From CAWBJP01 sp963789165 (lineage in GTDB: Bacteria > Actinomycetota > Acidimicrobiia > IMCC26256 > BP-133), in NCBI GenBank assembly GCA_963789165.1, contig CAWBJP010000009.1:217503-281502 (forward strand): 64,000 bases of DNA. The letters are read 5' to 3'. Position numbers and translations under genes: made by a program. Below, one piece after another: positions 36,742-45,330 of the stretch. Under the pieces are notes generated by a model. The model was not told the DNA's origin and made no database searches. It saw only the letters and a list, made by a program, of their open reading frames with translations. Every line of letters begins with the position of its first letter. Position 1 is the stretch's first letter.

Positions 36742-37913
36742 GAAGCCCGGACCCCGGTGCGGTACTTGGGCACCCGCAGCCTCACCTTGGTGCCGGCCCC
36801 GGGAGCCGTCTCCACCACCAGGCCGAACTCGGAGCCGAAGACGGTGCGGAGCCGCTCGTCGACGTTGGCCAGGCCCACGCCGTTCTCCCGCCCCGCCAGG
36901 CTGGAGCGCACCCGCTGCGGTTCCATGCCCACCCCGTCGTCCTCCACCGAGATGTGGCACTCGGGCCCGGCGTCCTCGGCGATGATGATGATGTGGCCCC
37001 GGCCCGGCTTCTTCTCCAGGCCGTGGCGCACCGCGTTCTCCACCAGGGGCTGGAGCACGAAGACGGGTACGGCCACGGGCAGGACCTCGGGGGCGATCTG
37101 GAGGGTGACCTGCAGGCGCTCGCCGAAGCGGGCCCGTTCCAGGGCCAGATACCGGTCGATGGACCGGAGCTCCTCGGCCAGGGTCGTGAACTGGCCGTGG
37201 CTGCGGAAGCTGTAGCGGGTGAAGTCGGCGAACTCCAGCAGCAGCTCGCGGGCCCGTTCCGGATCGGTGCGGACGAAGCTGGCGATGGCGGTCAGGGCGT
37301 TGAAGATGAAGTGGGGTGAGATCTGGGCCCGCAGGGCCCGTACCTCGGCCTCGGCCAACCGGGCCCGGGAGACGTCGAGCTCGGCCAGCTCCACCTGGGT
37401 GGAGATCCACCGGGCCACCTCCGCGGCGGCCCGGATGAGACCGGGGCGGGCCTCGGTGCCGAAGGCGCTCAGCGTGCCGACCACGCCATCGCCCACCACG
37501 ATGGGCACGATGACCGCCGCCTCGATGGGGCAGTACGGGTCGCGGCAGGGAAGCAGGTCGGCGGTGACCACGCGGGGCCGACCCGAGGCGACCACGGCGG
37601 CAGCCAGGGTGGCGGCCTGACCCCCGTGGTGGTCGGCGATCCCGTCCCAGGCCAGCAGGTCCGTCTCGTCGGTGAGGGCGACAGCCGGTGCCCCGATCAG
37701 GCTGTGGATGCCCTTGATGGCCTTGCCGGCGGCCGCCCGGGTGAGGCCCATCCGCAGCGGAGGGGCGGCCTCGTTGGCCTTGTGGAGGACGTCGAAGGTG
37801 GCCTGCTCCGCCGGGGTGCCGAAGGCCCGGCGGGCCCGGAAGATGCGCCACAGCGCCACCGCTGGCACTGCGATGGTGACGAAGAGCGCGATGACGAGGA
37901 CGAACGTCTCCAC
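36738..37913 (-). CDS. LytS-type sensor histidine kinase
   Basis: 391 residues: one N-terminal membrane helix (3-25), a GAF-like sensing domain (about 40-170), the LytS phospho-acceptor block 'ISPHFIFNALTAIASFVRTD' with His202, and a HATPase domain with 'PLVENAVRHGLEKK' and 'GVGLANVDERL'. The sensing domain holds a Cys pair, Cys124 and Cys129 in 'LPCRDPYCPIEAAV', that could bind metal or sense redox state. GTG at 37913 gives a start just before the helix; a TTG at 37922 is an alternative. First gene of the kinase-regulator-DUF485-symporter unit. Confidence 0.9.
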   Translation of the reverse strand: METFVLVIALFVTIAVPAVALWRIFRARRAFGTPAEQATFDVLHKANEAAPPLRMGLTRAAAGKAIKGIHSLIGAPAVALTDETDLLAWDGIADHHGGQAATLAAAVVASGRPRVVTADLLPCRDPYCPIEAAVIVPIVVGDGVVGTLSAFGTEARPGLIRAAAEVARWISTQVELAELDVSRARLAEAEVRALRAQISPHFIFNALTAIASFVRTDPERARELLLEFADFTRYSFRSHGQFTTLAEELRSIDRYLALERARFGERLQVTLQIAPEVLPVAVPVFVLQPLVENAVRHGLEKKPGRGHIIIIAEDAGPECHISVEDDGVGMEPQRVRSSLAGRENGVGLANVDERLRTVFGSEFGLVVETAPGAGTKVRLRVPKYRTGVRAS

Positions 37914-37968
37914 TGCGCTCAATGATACGGCCCGGGGTCCAGGGTTCCCCGGCGGGAGAAACCGCTGG

Positions 37969-39009
37969 TCAGGAAGGGTGTTCGGAGGCCCAGGCCCGGA
38001 GGCGGGCCTCGTCCCAGGTGTTGATGACCGACTCCGGCGGTGCACCGCATTCGGCGGCCCGTTCGCAACCGTAGGGCTGCCACTCCAGCTGGCCGGGGGC
38101 GTGGGCGTCGGTGTCGATGGCCAGCTTGCAGCCCATCTCCAGCGCCCGGGTCAGCAACCGGCGGGGCGGGTCGAGGCGCTCGGGCCGGGAGTTGACCTCC
38201 AGCGCCTTGTCGAAGCGCAGGCAGGCGGCGAACACCAGGTCGGCGTCGAACTCCGACTCGGGCCGGCCCTTGCCCGTCCCTCCGCCCCGGGCCATCACCA
38301 TCCGGCCGGTGCAGTGGCCGAGCACGTCGACATGGGGGTTGGCCACGGCCAGGAGCATGCGGCGGGTCATCGATTCCCGGTCCATACGCAGCTTGGAGTG
38401 GACCGAGGCCACCACGAGATCGAGTTCGGCCAGGAGATCCTCTTCCTGGTCGAGGGTGCCGTCGACGTTGATGTCCACCTCGATGCCGGTGAGGAGCCGG
38501 AACGGAGCCAGCCGCTCGTTGACTTCGGCCACCACCTCCAGCTGTTGCCGGAGCCGCTCCGGCGAGAGGCCCTTGGCCACGGTGAGCCGGGGGGAGTGGT
38601 CGGTGAGGACCGTCCAGGCGTGGCCCAGGTCGCGGGCGGCCTCGGCCATCTCTTCGATGGGCGAGCCACCGTCGGACCAGTTGGAGTGGGTGTGACAGTC
38701 GCCCTGCAGGGCCTGCCGGAGGGCCAAGCCCTCACCGCTCAGAGCGGGGACGGCCGAGGGCGCCTCTTCCAGCGTCCGCAGGTAGGACGGGATTTCGCCC
38801 TGCGCGGCCTCGACGATGACCCGCTCCGTCTTCTCGCCGATGCCGGGCAGGTCCTGGAGGGTGCCGGTCCGGACCCGCCGTTCCAGCTCGCCGTCGGGCA
38901 GCTCGGAGATGATGGCGGCGGCTTTCCGGTAGGCCTTCACCCGGTAGCTGGGTTCCAGCTCCCGTTCCAGGAGGTAGGCGATGCGCTTGAGGGCGACGAC
39001 GGGGTCCAT
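37969..39009 (-). CDS. PolX-like protein: helix-hairpin-helix plus PHP domain, no polymerase core
   Basis: 346 residues. The N-terminal 75 residues resemble the pol beta 8-kDa/HhH region of bacterial PolX ('LKRIAYLLERELEPSYRVKA', 'LQDLPGIGEKTERVI'); the rest is a PHP phosphoesterase with 'DCHTHSNWSDGGSP', 'VLTDHSPRL', 'GIEVDI', 'VASVHSKLRM', 'LGHCTGR', 'EVNSRPERLDPP' and 'IDTDAHA'. The nucleotidyltransferase palm found in full PolX (about 570 residues) is missing, leaving the 3'-5' exonuclease-like part alone. ATG 39009 shares a base with the upstream stop. Role in DNA repair or nucleotide clean-up is inferred. Confidence 0.85.
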   Translation of the reverse strand: MDPVVALKRIAYLLERELEPSYRVKAYRKAAAIISELPDGELERRVRTGTLQDLPGIGEKTERVIVEAAQGEIPSYLRTLEEAPSAVPALSGEGLALRQALQGDCHTHSNWSDGGSPIEEMAEAARDLGHAWTVLTDHSPRLTVAKGLSPERLRQQLEVVAEVNERLAPFRLLTGIEVDINVDGTLDQEEDLLAELDLVVASVHSKLRMDRESMTRRMLLAVANPHVDVLGHCTGRMVMARGGGTGKGRPESEFDADLVFAACLRFDKALEVNSRPERLDPPRRLLTRALEMGCKLAIDTDAHAPGQLEWQPYGCERAAECGAPPESVINTWDEARLRAWASEHPS

Positions 39010-39737
39010 CACTCCCCGCACCCTCCGCCCCCCACGATGGTTCGGACGATCCCGCCGGGCTCCACGCTGGTGAGGCTACCGAACAGGCCACCGTCCGCCG
39101 TCTGGACTCCGAAGGAGGGTCCCGGCCCCTCGGCCTCGTCGAACGTTTCGAGCCGCTCGCCGTAGGCCCGTTGGAGGTCGGCGACGGTCACCCCCACGGA
39201 GACCCCCTCCGGGGTGGTGAGCCGGGGACGGTTGCCGCCCGGGTCGGGCGCCGGATGGTCCAGGTCCGCCGCGTAGTAGGTCCAGGAGAAGAAATGGCGC
39301 CGGCCGGCGGGCCCGAACGGGGTCGGCCCGTCGGAGAACAGCACCGAGAAGCCACGCCACTCCACCACCCGCACCTCATTCCCCGGGCAGACCCCGAACG
39401 GGCTGTTTCCCGCCGGGATCCAGCTTGAGTCGTGGTCCGGTGGTGCCCAGCGCAGGGTCAGGCCGGCGAGGACCTCATCCACCGGATCGCCGAAGCGGTG
39501 GGCGCCCAGCCCGTCCCCCTCCAGGACCACCGGCGGGCCCTCGTCCTCGGTGGTTGAGGTGGTGGCCGGTGCCTCGGTGGTGGGCGGCTGCGTCTCCGGC
39601 GGGGCGGTGGGGACCTCGGTGTCGATCCCGGTGCTGGCCAGGGTGGTGCTGGACGGCGGCTGGGCGGTGGAGCCGTCGTCGCACGCCCCGGCGACGAGGA
39701 GCACCGCCACGAGCAGAACCCGGATCCGGCCGACCAT
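39009..39737 (-). CDS. Lipoprotein of unknown function
   Basis: 242 residues: signal peptide with lipobox 'VAGAC' (Cys19), then a Thr/Pro/Ser-rich low-complexity linker of about 45 residues ('TTLASTGIDTEVPTAPPETQ'), then a globular domain starting 'LEGDGLGAHRFGDPVDEVLA' with a later 'GVSVGVTVADLQRAYGERLE'. The 'G-x-H-x-F-G' plus 'V.DLQRAYG' pattern recurs in secreted actinobacterial proteins of unknown function. ATG 39737 has no strong ribosome site. The downstream PHP gene overlaps it, but I see no functional link. Confidence 0.72.
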   Translation of the reverse strand: MVGRIRVLLVAVLLVAGACDDGSTAQPPSSTTLASTGIDTEVPTAPPETQPPTTEAPATTSTTEDEGPPVVLEGDGLGAHRFGDPVDEVLAGLTLRWAPPDHDSSWIPAGNSPFGVCPGNEVRVVEWRGFSVLFSDGPTPFGPAGRRHFFSWTYYAADLDHPAPDPGGNRPRLTTPEGVSVGVTVADLQRAYGERLETFDEAEGPGPSFGVQTADGGLFGSLTSVEPGGIVRTIVGGGGCGE

Positions 39738-39776
39738 GCCTTCGGATTACCACGCCGCAGGTGGTAAACCCCATCC

Positions 39777-40445
39777 GTGCGCGACCCCGACGCCCTGGTT
39801 TTCGACCTCTACGGCACCCTGCTCGAGATCGCCTCGGTGGGGCGGGCGGCGGCGGCCGTCACCGGCGAGCCGGCCCGCTTCGTCGACCTGTGGCGCCAGA
39901 AGCAGCTGGAGTACACCTGGCTCCGCTCCCTCATGGGCCGCTACCAGGACTTCTGGTCGGTGACGGGCGACGCCTTGGACTACACGCTGGACCGCCTGGG
40001 AGTGGAGGTCGACCTCGCCGGCCGGGAGCGTCTCCTCGGCGCCTGGCTGGATGTGGCGCCCTACCCCGAGGTGCACGGCGCGCTGGCCCGCCTTGCTCCC
40101 CGTGCGCTGGCGGTGCTCTCGAACGGCAGTCCACCGATGTTGGAGGACGGCCTGGCCGCCGGTGGCCTCGCCCAGGCGATCACCCACGTCATCTCCGTGG
40201 ACGAGCTGTCGATCTACAAGCCCCACCCCTCGGTCTACGCCCTGGCCGGCCAGCACCTCGGCCTGAGCCCCGACCGCCTCCTGTTCGTCTCCTCCAACCC
40301 GTGGGACGTTGCCGGGGCCCGGTCCTTCGGCCTCCCCGTGGCCTGGGTGAATCGGGCCGGCGCCCCCCTGGAGCGCCTCGGCGTAACCCCCGATCTGGTC
40401 GTCGCCGATCTGGCCGAACTGGCCGCCGCGGTTTCCGGCCCCTGA
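39777..40445 (+). CDS. HAD-superfamily hydrolase, haloacid dehalogenase type II-like
   Basis: 222 residues. 'ALVFDLYGTLLE' holds the nucleophile Asp10 in the type II dehalogenase form DxYGT; 'LSNGSPPML' is motif II, Lys in 'YKPHPSVYALA' motif III and 'FVSSNPWDVAGARSFGL' motif IV. Type II enzymes act on (S)-2-haloacids, with the second Asp of ordinary phosphatases replaced as here. GTG start at 39777, divergent from the lipoprotein gene with a 39-bp gap. Dehalogenase activity is plausible, but substrate cannot be read from the sequence. Confidence 0.85.
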   Translation: MRDPDALVFDLYGTLLEIASVGRAAAAVTGEPARFVDLWRQKQLEYTWLRSLMGRYQDFWSVTGDALDYTLDRLGVEVDLAGRERLLGAWLDVAPYPEVHGALARLAPRALAVLSNGSPPMLEDGLAAGGLAQAITHVISVDELSIYKPHPSVYALAGQHLGLSPDRLLFVSSNPWDVAGARSFGLPVAWVNRAGAPLERLGVTPDLVVADLAELAAAVSGP

Positions 40446-40467
40446 CGCGCCCTTATGATGCCTGCCC

Positions 40468-41796
40468 ATGTCGGAGGCTCCCCTCACTGACGCCAAGCGC
40501 CGCCGTCAGTACACCTACCTGGCCAGCGCCGGCGCCATCACCGTGCCCGGCGTGATCCTGTCCCGGATCCACGCCGACCTCCCTGACCCGGCCCTGGCCC
40601 TGATCTTCGGCCTGGCCATCGTGGGGGCCGCCTTCCTTCTGTCGTGGGCGGCCGAGGTGGCCCAGCTCGACATCTCGGCCGGGCTGGCCATCGCCCTGCT
40701 GGCCTTCATCGCCGTCCTGCCCGAGTACGCCGTGGACCTGGTCTTCGCCCTTCAGGGCGGCGAGGCCTACGCCGAGTTCGGCCCCGCCTGCCAGGCGGCA
40801 TCCGAGATCGGCAACCGGGAGTCGCCCTGCGCTCTGGCCCTGGCCAACATGACCGGGGCCAACCGGCTCCTCATCGGGCTGGGCTGGACCATGGTGGTAT
40901 TCATCGCCTGGCGCCGGCTCCGGTCCCGAGGCGAGCGGATGGAGGCCGTTTCTCTCGACCGCTCCCACGCCGTGGAGCTGAGCTTCCTGTCGGTGGCCAC
41001 CGTCTACTCGCTCACCCTGCCCCTCAAGCACTCGATCACCCTGATCGACGCCGCCATCCTGGTCAGCATCTTCATCGCCTACATGGTGCGCATCTCCAAG
41101 GCCCCGGCCGAAGAGCCGCATCTGGTGGGACCGGCGGAAGCTCTGGGGGAGCTGCCTACGGCGCGCCGGAGGGCGACGGTGATCGGCCTCTTCGTGGTGG
41201 CCGCCCTCGTCATCCTGGCCTGCGCCGAGGAGTTCGCCCACGCCCTGGTGGAATCGGGCGACGCCATCGGCATCAGCGAGTTCTTCCTCGTCCAGTGGCT
41301 GGCGCCCCTGGCTTCGGAGGCGCCCGAACTGCTGGTGGCCGGCCTCTACGCCTACCGGCTGAACACCAATGCCGGCCTGGGCACGCTGGTGTCGTCCAAG
41401 GTGAACCAGTGGACCCTGCTCGTCGGCACCCTGCCCATCGCCTTCGCCATCGCCTCAGGCACCCTCGACGGGCTGCCCATCATCGCCCGCCAGCGGGAAG
41501 AGGTGCTGCTCACCGCGGCCCAGTCCTTCTATGCCGTGACCATCCTGATCAACCTGTCCATGTCGGTGCGGGAGGCGGTGCTCCTCTTCGGGTTGTTCTG
41601 GGCCCAGTTCTTCGCCGGCGCGGTGGTGCCCGCCGAGTGGCACGGCACGGAACTCGTGATCTTCTCGCTGATCTACCTGGCCCTGGGCCTGCGCGTCCTT
41701 TTCGGCAGCCGGCGGGAGGTGCCCCGGCTCCTCCACGACGGGTTCCGGGCCGATTACGCCGAGCTCTCCACCGATCCGGAGCCCAAACCCGGCTAG
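40468..41796 (+). CDS. Sodium/calcium exchanger family (CaCA) cation antiporter
   Basis: 442 residues, about 11-12 hydrophobic segments. The two alpha-repeats that build the ion site are seen as 'AVLPEYAVDLVFAL' with 'NMTGANRLLIGLGW', and 'ASEAPELLVAGLYAYRLNTN' with 'VSSKVNQWTLLVG'. Repeat 1 has Pro-Glu and repeat 2 Ala-Pro-Glu, giving the paired acidic residues of the family. The central cytoplasmic loop is short. Cytoplasmic membrane; expected to exchange Ca2+ or another cation for Na+/H+. ATG 40468, 22 bp after the HAD gene; purF follows after 11 bp. Confidence 0.85.
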   Translation: MSEAPLTDAKRRRQYTYLASAGAITVPGVILSRIHADLPDPALALIFGLAIVGAAFLLSWAAEVAQLDISAGLAIALLAFIAVLPEYAVDLVFALQGGEAYAEFGPACQAASEIGNRESPCALALANMTGANRLLIGLGWTMVVFIAWRRLRSRGERMEAVSLDRSHAVELSFLSVATVYSLTLPLKHSITLIDAAILVSIFIAYMVRISKAPAEEPHLVGPAEALGELPTARRRATVIGLFVVAALVILACAEEFAHALVESGDAIGISEFFLVQWLAPLASEAPELLVAGLYAYRLNTNAGLGTLVSSKVNQWTLLVGTLPIAFAIASGTLDGLPIIARQREEVLLTAAQSFYAVTILINLSMSVREAVLLFGLFWAQFFAGAVVPAEWHGTELVIFSLIYLALGLRVLFGSRREVPRLLHDGFRADYAELSTDPEPKPG

Positions 41797-41807
41797 ATTT
41801 CCTAGGA

Positions 41808-43253
41808 GTGGACGACCGCATCGGGGAAGCCTGCGGGGTCTTCGGGGTCTACGCCCCCGGCCAGGCCGTCGCCAACCTCACCTATTTTGGCCTCTTCGCC
41901 CTCCAGCACCGCGGCCAGGAATCGGCGGGGATTGCGGTGTCCGATGGCGAGACCATCACCGTGGTGAAGGACATGGGCCTCGTCACCCAGGCCTTCGACC
42001 AGCGCAGCCTTGCTCCCCTGGAGGGCCACCTGGCCATCGGCCATGTGCGCTACTCGACCACGGGGACGAGCACCTGGCGCAACGCTCAGCCCGTCTACCG
42101 CTCCCGGGGTGATGCCGGCTTTGCCCTCGGTCACAACGGCAACCTGACGAACACCGTCGAGCTGGCCGCCGAGCTGGGGATCGACAAGGCCGACATCAGC
42201 TCCGACTCCGACGTGGTGGCCGAGCTGCTGGCCCGAGCCTGGGCGGAGAACCCCCGCTCCGACGGCCGGGACCTGGAGACCCCCCTGGAAGATGTCCTGC
42301 CCCGGCTGCGGGGTGCCTTCTCCTTCGTGCTCATGGACGACGCCCGCCTGATCGGCGTCCGCGACCCGAACGGCTTCCGGCCGTTGGTGCTGGGCCGGAT
42401 GGAGGGCGGCTGGGTGCTGGCCTCGGAGACGGCCGGGCTGGACATCGTCGGCGCCCACATGGTGCGGGAGATCGAGCCGGCGGAGATGATCGTCATCGAC
42501 GCCTCCGGGGTGCGGTCCCACCGCTACGCCGAGCCGACCCCGTCGCTGTGCCTCTTCGAGTTCGTGTACTTCGCCCGGCCCGACTCCGATCTCTACGGCC
42601 AGAACGTCCACGCGGCCCGTCAGCGGATGGGTGAGGAGCTGGCCCGCCAGGCGCCGGTGCCGGCCGACATGGTGATGCCGGTGCCCGAGTCGGGGGTCCC
42701 CGCCGCCCAGGGCTTCGCCCGCGCCTCCGGCGTGCCCTACGGCGACGGCCTGGTCAAGAACCGCTACGTGGGCCGGACCTTCATCGAGCCCAACCAGATG
42801 CTCCGGGGCATGGGCGTGCGGCTGAAGCTCAACCCGCTGCCCGAGAACATCGCCGGCAAGCGCCTGGTGGTGGTGGACGACTCCATCGTGCGGGGGACGA
42901 CCACCCGCCAGATCGTCAGCATGCTGCGGGAGGCGGGAGCGGCCGAGGTGCACATGCGCATCTCGTCACCGCCGTACCGCTGGCCGTGCTTCTTCGGCAT
43001 GGACACCTCCCGGCGCTCCGAGCTGCTGGCCGCCGACCTGTCGGTGGGCGAGATCCGCGAGTACCTCGGCGTCGATTCCCTGGCCTACCTGGAGCTGCCC
43101 CGGCTCCTGGCCGCCACCGGGGCGCCGCCGACGTCGTTCTGCACCGCCTGCCTGACCGGCATCTACCCGGTGCCCGTCAGCCCCGAGGAGGGGGCCTTCG
43201 AAGCGGCCCATCCCAACTCGTTGGACGGGGCGCCCTCCCCTCTCGAGGTGTGA
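41808..43253 (+). CDS. purF: Amidophosphoribosyltransferase
   Basis: Committed step of purine synthesis: PRPP plus glutamine gives phosphoribosylamine. 481 residues from GTG 41808. A short propeptide precedes Cys9 in 'GEACGVFGVYAP', the Ntn glutaminase nucleophile exposed after cleavage. 'FALQHRGQESAGIA' and 'GHVRYSTTGTS' belong to the glutaminase half; the PRPP motif 'VVVDDSIVRGTTT' to the transferase half. Near the C-terminus Cys residues in 'PPYRWPCFFGMD' and 'SFCTACLTG' fit the [4Fe-4S]-containing B. subtilis type. Far from the other pur genes except purM. Confidence 0.97.
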   Translation: MDDRIGEACGVFGVYAPGQAVANLTYFGLFALQHRGQESAGIAVSDGETITVVKDMGLVTQAFDQRSLAPLEGHLAIGHVRYSTTGTSTWRNAQPVYRSRGDAGFALGHNGNLTNTVELAAELGIDKADISSDSDVVAELLARAWAENPRSDGRDLETPLEDVLPRLRGAFSFVLMDDARLIGVRDPNGFRPLVLGRMEGGWVLASETAGLDIVGAHMVREIEPAEMIVIDASGVRSHRYAEPTPSLCLFEFVYFARPDSDLYGQNVHAARQRMGEELARQAPVPADMVMPVPESGVPAAQGFARASGVPYGDGLVKNRYVGRTFIEPNQMLRGMGVRLKLNPLPENIAGKRLVVVDDSIVRGTTTRQIVSMLREAGAAEVHMRISSPPYRWPCFFGMDTSRRSELLAADLSVGEIREYLGVDSLAYLELPRLLAATGAPPTSFCTACLTGIYPVPVSPEEGAFEAAHPNSLDGAPSPLEV

Positions 43254-44272
43254 GCGCGACCTACGACGACGCAGGCGTCAGTCTCGAGGCGGCTGATGAG
43301 GCGGTCGAGCGGATCAAGGGGCATGTGCGGTCCACCTTCCGGCCTGAGGTTGTCTCCGATATCGGCGGCTTCGCCGGTCTTTTCGCCTTCGACCCGGGGC
43401 GCTGGGACAAGCCGGTACTGGTATCCACCACTGACGGGGTGGGGACCAAATCAGAAGTGGCTCGCCGACTCGGTCGGTACGACACCATCGGGATCGACTG
43501 CGTGGCCATGTCGGTCGACGATCTGGCCGTCTGTGGCGCCGAGCCGCTGTTCTTCCTCGATTACATCTCGGTGGGGCGCAACGACCCGGCGGTGATCGAG
43601 GCGCTCGTCTCCGGCGTGGCCGAAGGCTGCCGGCAGGCGGGATGTGCGCTGGTGGCGGGGGAGATCTCCGAGCATCCGGGGGTTATGGAGCCCGGCCATT
43701 TCGACCTCGTCGGCTTCGCCGTGGGGGTGGTGGAGGCAGACTCGCGATTGCCCCGGGGGGTCCGGGCCGGAGACGCCGTGATCGGGCTGGCCAGCCCCGG
43801 CCTGCGGAGCAACGGGTACTCGCTGGCCCGGGCTGTGTTTGCTCACCGGTCCTGGGATGAGCCGGCCTGGGCGGGGGCGGAGAGGAGCCTGGGCGAGGAG
43901 CTGCTGGTGCCGAGCGTGATCTACTCGCCGGCGCTGCGGGCTCTGGCCGCGGCCGTCGAGGTGCGGGCCTTTGCCCATGTGACGGGCGGGGGGATCCCGG
44001 GGAACCTGGCGAGGGTGTTGCCGGCGGGCGTGGGTGCCGTGGTGCGGCGGGGGGCGTGGCCGGAGCCGCGGATCTTCTCGGAGATCGCCGCCGCCGGAAG
44101 CGTCGCCCCGGAGGAGATGGAGCGGGTGTTCAACCTTGGGCTGGGGATGCTGGCGGTGGTTCCGGCTGGGGATGCTGAGCTCGCCATCTCGACGTTGGGG
44201 GCGGCAGGGAAAGCCGCATACAAGGTGGGCGAGGTGGTCGAGAGCGACGCCGTGCGGCTGGTCTCCGACTGA
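43250..44272 (+). CDS. purM: AIR synthetase (phosphoribosylformylglycinamidine cyclo-ligase)
   Basis: 340 residues. 'TYDDAGVSLEAADEAVERIK' is the N-terminal signature; 'STTDGVGTKSEVA', 'DCVAMSVDDLAVCGAEPLFF' and 'HVTGGGIPGNL' are the active-site blocks. GTG at 43250 overlaps the purF TGA. The 3' half shows more G-rich, less C-rich codons than purF, without other signs of transfer. A strong terminator begins 8 bp after the stop. Confidence 0.97.
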   Translation: MSATYDDAGVSLEAADEAVERIKGHVRSTFRPEVVSDIGGFAGLFAFDPGRWDKPVLVSTTDGVGTKSEVARRLGRYDTIGIDCVAMSVDDLAVCGAEPLFFLDYISVGRNDPAVIEALVSGVAEGCRQAGCALVAGEISEHPGVMEPGHFDLVGFAVGVVEADSRLPRGVRAGDAVIGLASPGLRSNGYSLARAVFAHRSWDEPAWAGAERSLGEELLVPSVIYSPALRALAAAVEVRAFAHVTGGGIPGNLARVLPAGVGAVVRRGAWPEPRIFSEIAAAGSVAPEEMERVFNLGLGMLAVVPAGDAELAISTLGAAGKAAYKVGEVVESDAVRLVSD

Positions 44273-44279
44273 TTTTGTT

Positions 44280-44326
44280 TTTTGGTGACGGATTTCGCCG
44301 AGGGGTGGCGAAATCCGTCACCAAAA
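44280..44326. terminator. Bidirectional intrinsic terminator between purM and the peptide-ABC operon
   Basis: A perfect 20-bp inverted repeat (44280-44299 and 44307-44326) with a 7-nt loop GAGGGGT. The arms begin and end with TTTT/AAAA, so on either strand the GC-rich stem is followed by a U-run; a further GATTTTGTTT precedes it. It sits between the convergent purM and OppF-type genes. One of very few U-run terminators visible in this window. Confidence 0.92.
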
Positions 44327-44340
44327 GATCTGACCAAGTG

Positions 44341-45330
44341 CTAGGGGGCGAGCGGGGGGTTGTGGAGGTGGCAGGCGACGCTGTCGATGAGCTGGGGGTC
44401 GACCGTCGGGCAGGGGGCGAAGGCGGCGGGGCAGCGGGTGTGGAAGCGGCAGCCTGACGGGAGGTCGGTGGCGTCGGGGACCTCGCCGGGGGGGAGATCG
44501 CGGGGCCGGTCCCGGGCGGTCGGGTCGGGACGGGGCACGGCTTCCAGCAGCGCCCGGGTGTAGGGGTGGCGGGGCCGGCCCAGGACGTCGGCCGCCGGGC
44601 CGATCTCCACCACCCGGCCGAGGTACATCACGGCCACGGTGTCGCACAGGAGCCGGGCGGTGGCCAGGTCGTGGGTGATGAACACGTAGGTCAGGCCGAG
44701 GTCGCGCTTGAGGTCGGCCAGGAGGCGCAGCACCAGGGCGCGGACGCTCATGTCCAGCATGGCCACCGGCTCGTCGGCCACCACCAGGGCGGGTTCGGTG
44801 ACGAGGGCCCGGGCGATCACCACCCGCTGCTTCTGGCCGCCGGAGAGGTCCTCGGGGAACCGGTCGAGATAGGTGGCGGCCGGGGTCACCCCGACCCGGT
44901 CGAGCATGGCTCCGGCCCGGGCCCGGGCCTCCTCGGCGGTGCTGCACAGCCCCTGGATGCGCAGGGGATGGGCCACCGCCTCGCCGATGGTCATGGCCGG
45001 ATTGAGGGCGGCGTGGGGGTCCTGGAACACGGGCTGCATCCGGCGGCGCAGCGGTCGCAGGTCCCGCTCCGCGAGGCGGGTGATGTCCCGGCCTTCGAAC
45101 TCAACCGATCCGGCGGTGGGCTCCACCAGGCGCAGCACCGCCCGGCCCAGCGTCGTCTTGCCGCTGCCCGACTCGCCCACCAGGCCGACGGTCTCGCCCG
45201 GGGCGACGTCGAGGCTGACGCCGTCGACGGCCCGGACCACCCGCTGGGCGCCGAACATCTGCCCCAGGAAGCCGCCCCGGAGGGAGAAGTGGACCTCGAG
45301 GTCCCGCACCCGGACCAGCGGCGGGCTCAT
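44341..45330 (-). CDS. Oligopeptide ABC transporter ATPase, OppF/DppF type
   Basis: 329 residues. Walker A 'GLVGESGSGKTTLGRA', Q-loop 'PVFQDPHAALNP', signature 'DLSGGQKQRVVIARAL', Walker B 'LVVADEPVAMLDMS' and H-loop 'FITHDLA' are complete. The C-terminal oligopeptide-transporter extension 'LPSGCRFHTRCPAAFAPCPT' with its Cys cluster is present. In the Walker B block Ala-Met replaces the more usual Ser/Ala-Leu before Asp, a mild change. ATG 45330 overlaps the fusion-gene stop. Last gene of the transporter operon. Confidence 0.93.
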   Translation of the reverse strand: MSPPLVRVRDLEVHFSLRGGFLGQMFGAQRVVRAVDGVSLDVAPGETVGLVGESGSGKTTLGRAVLRLVEPTAGSVEFEGRDITRLAERDLRPLRRRMQPVFQDPHAALNPAMTIGEAVAHPLRIQGLCSTAEEARARAGAMLDRVGVTPAATYLDRFPEDLSGGQKQRVVIARALVTEPALVVADEPVAMLDMSVRALVLRLLADLKRDLGLTYVFITHDLATARLLCDTVAVMYLGRVVEIGPAADVLGRPRHPYTRALLEAVPRPDPTARDRPRDLPPGEVPDATDLPSGCRFHTRCPAAFAPCPTVDPQLIDSVACHLHNPPLAP

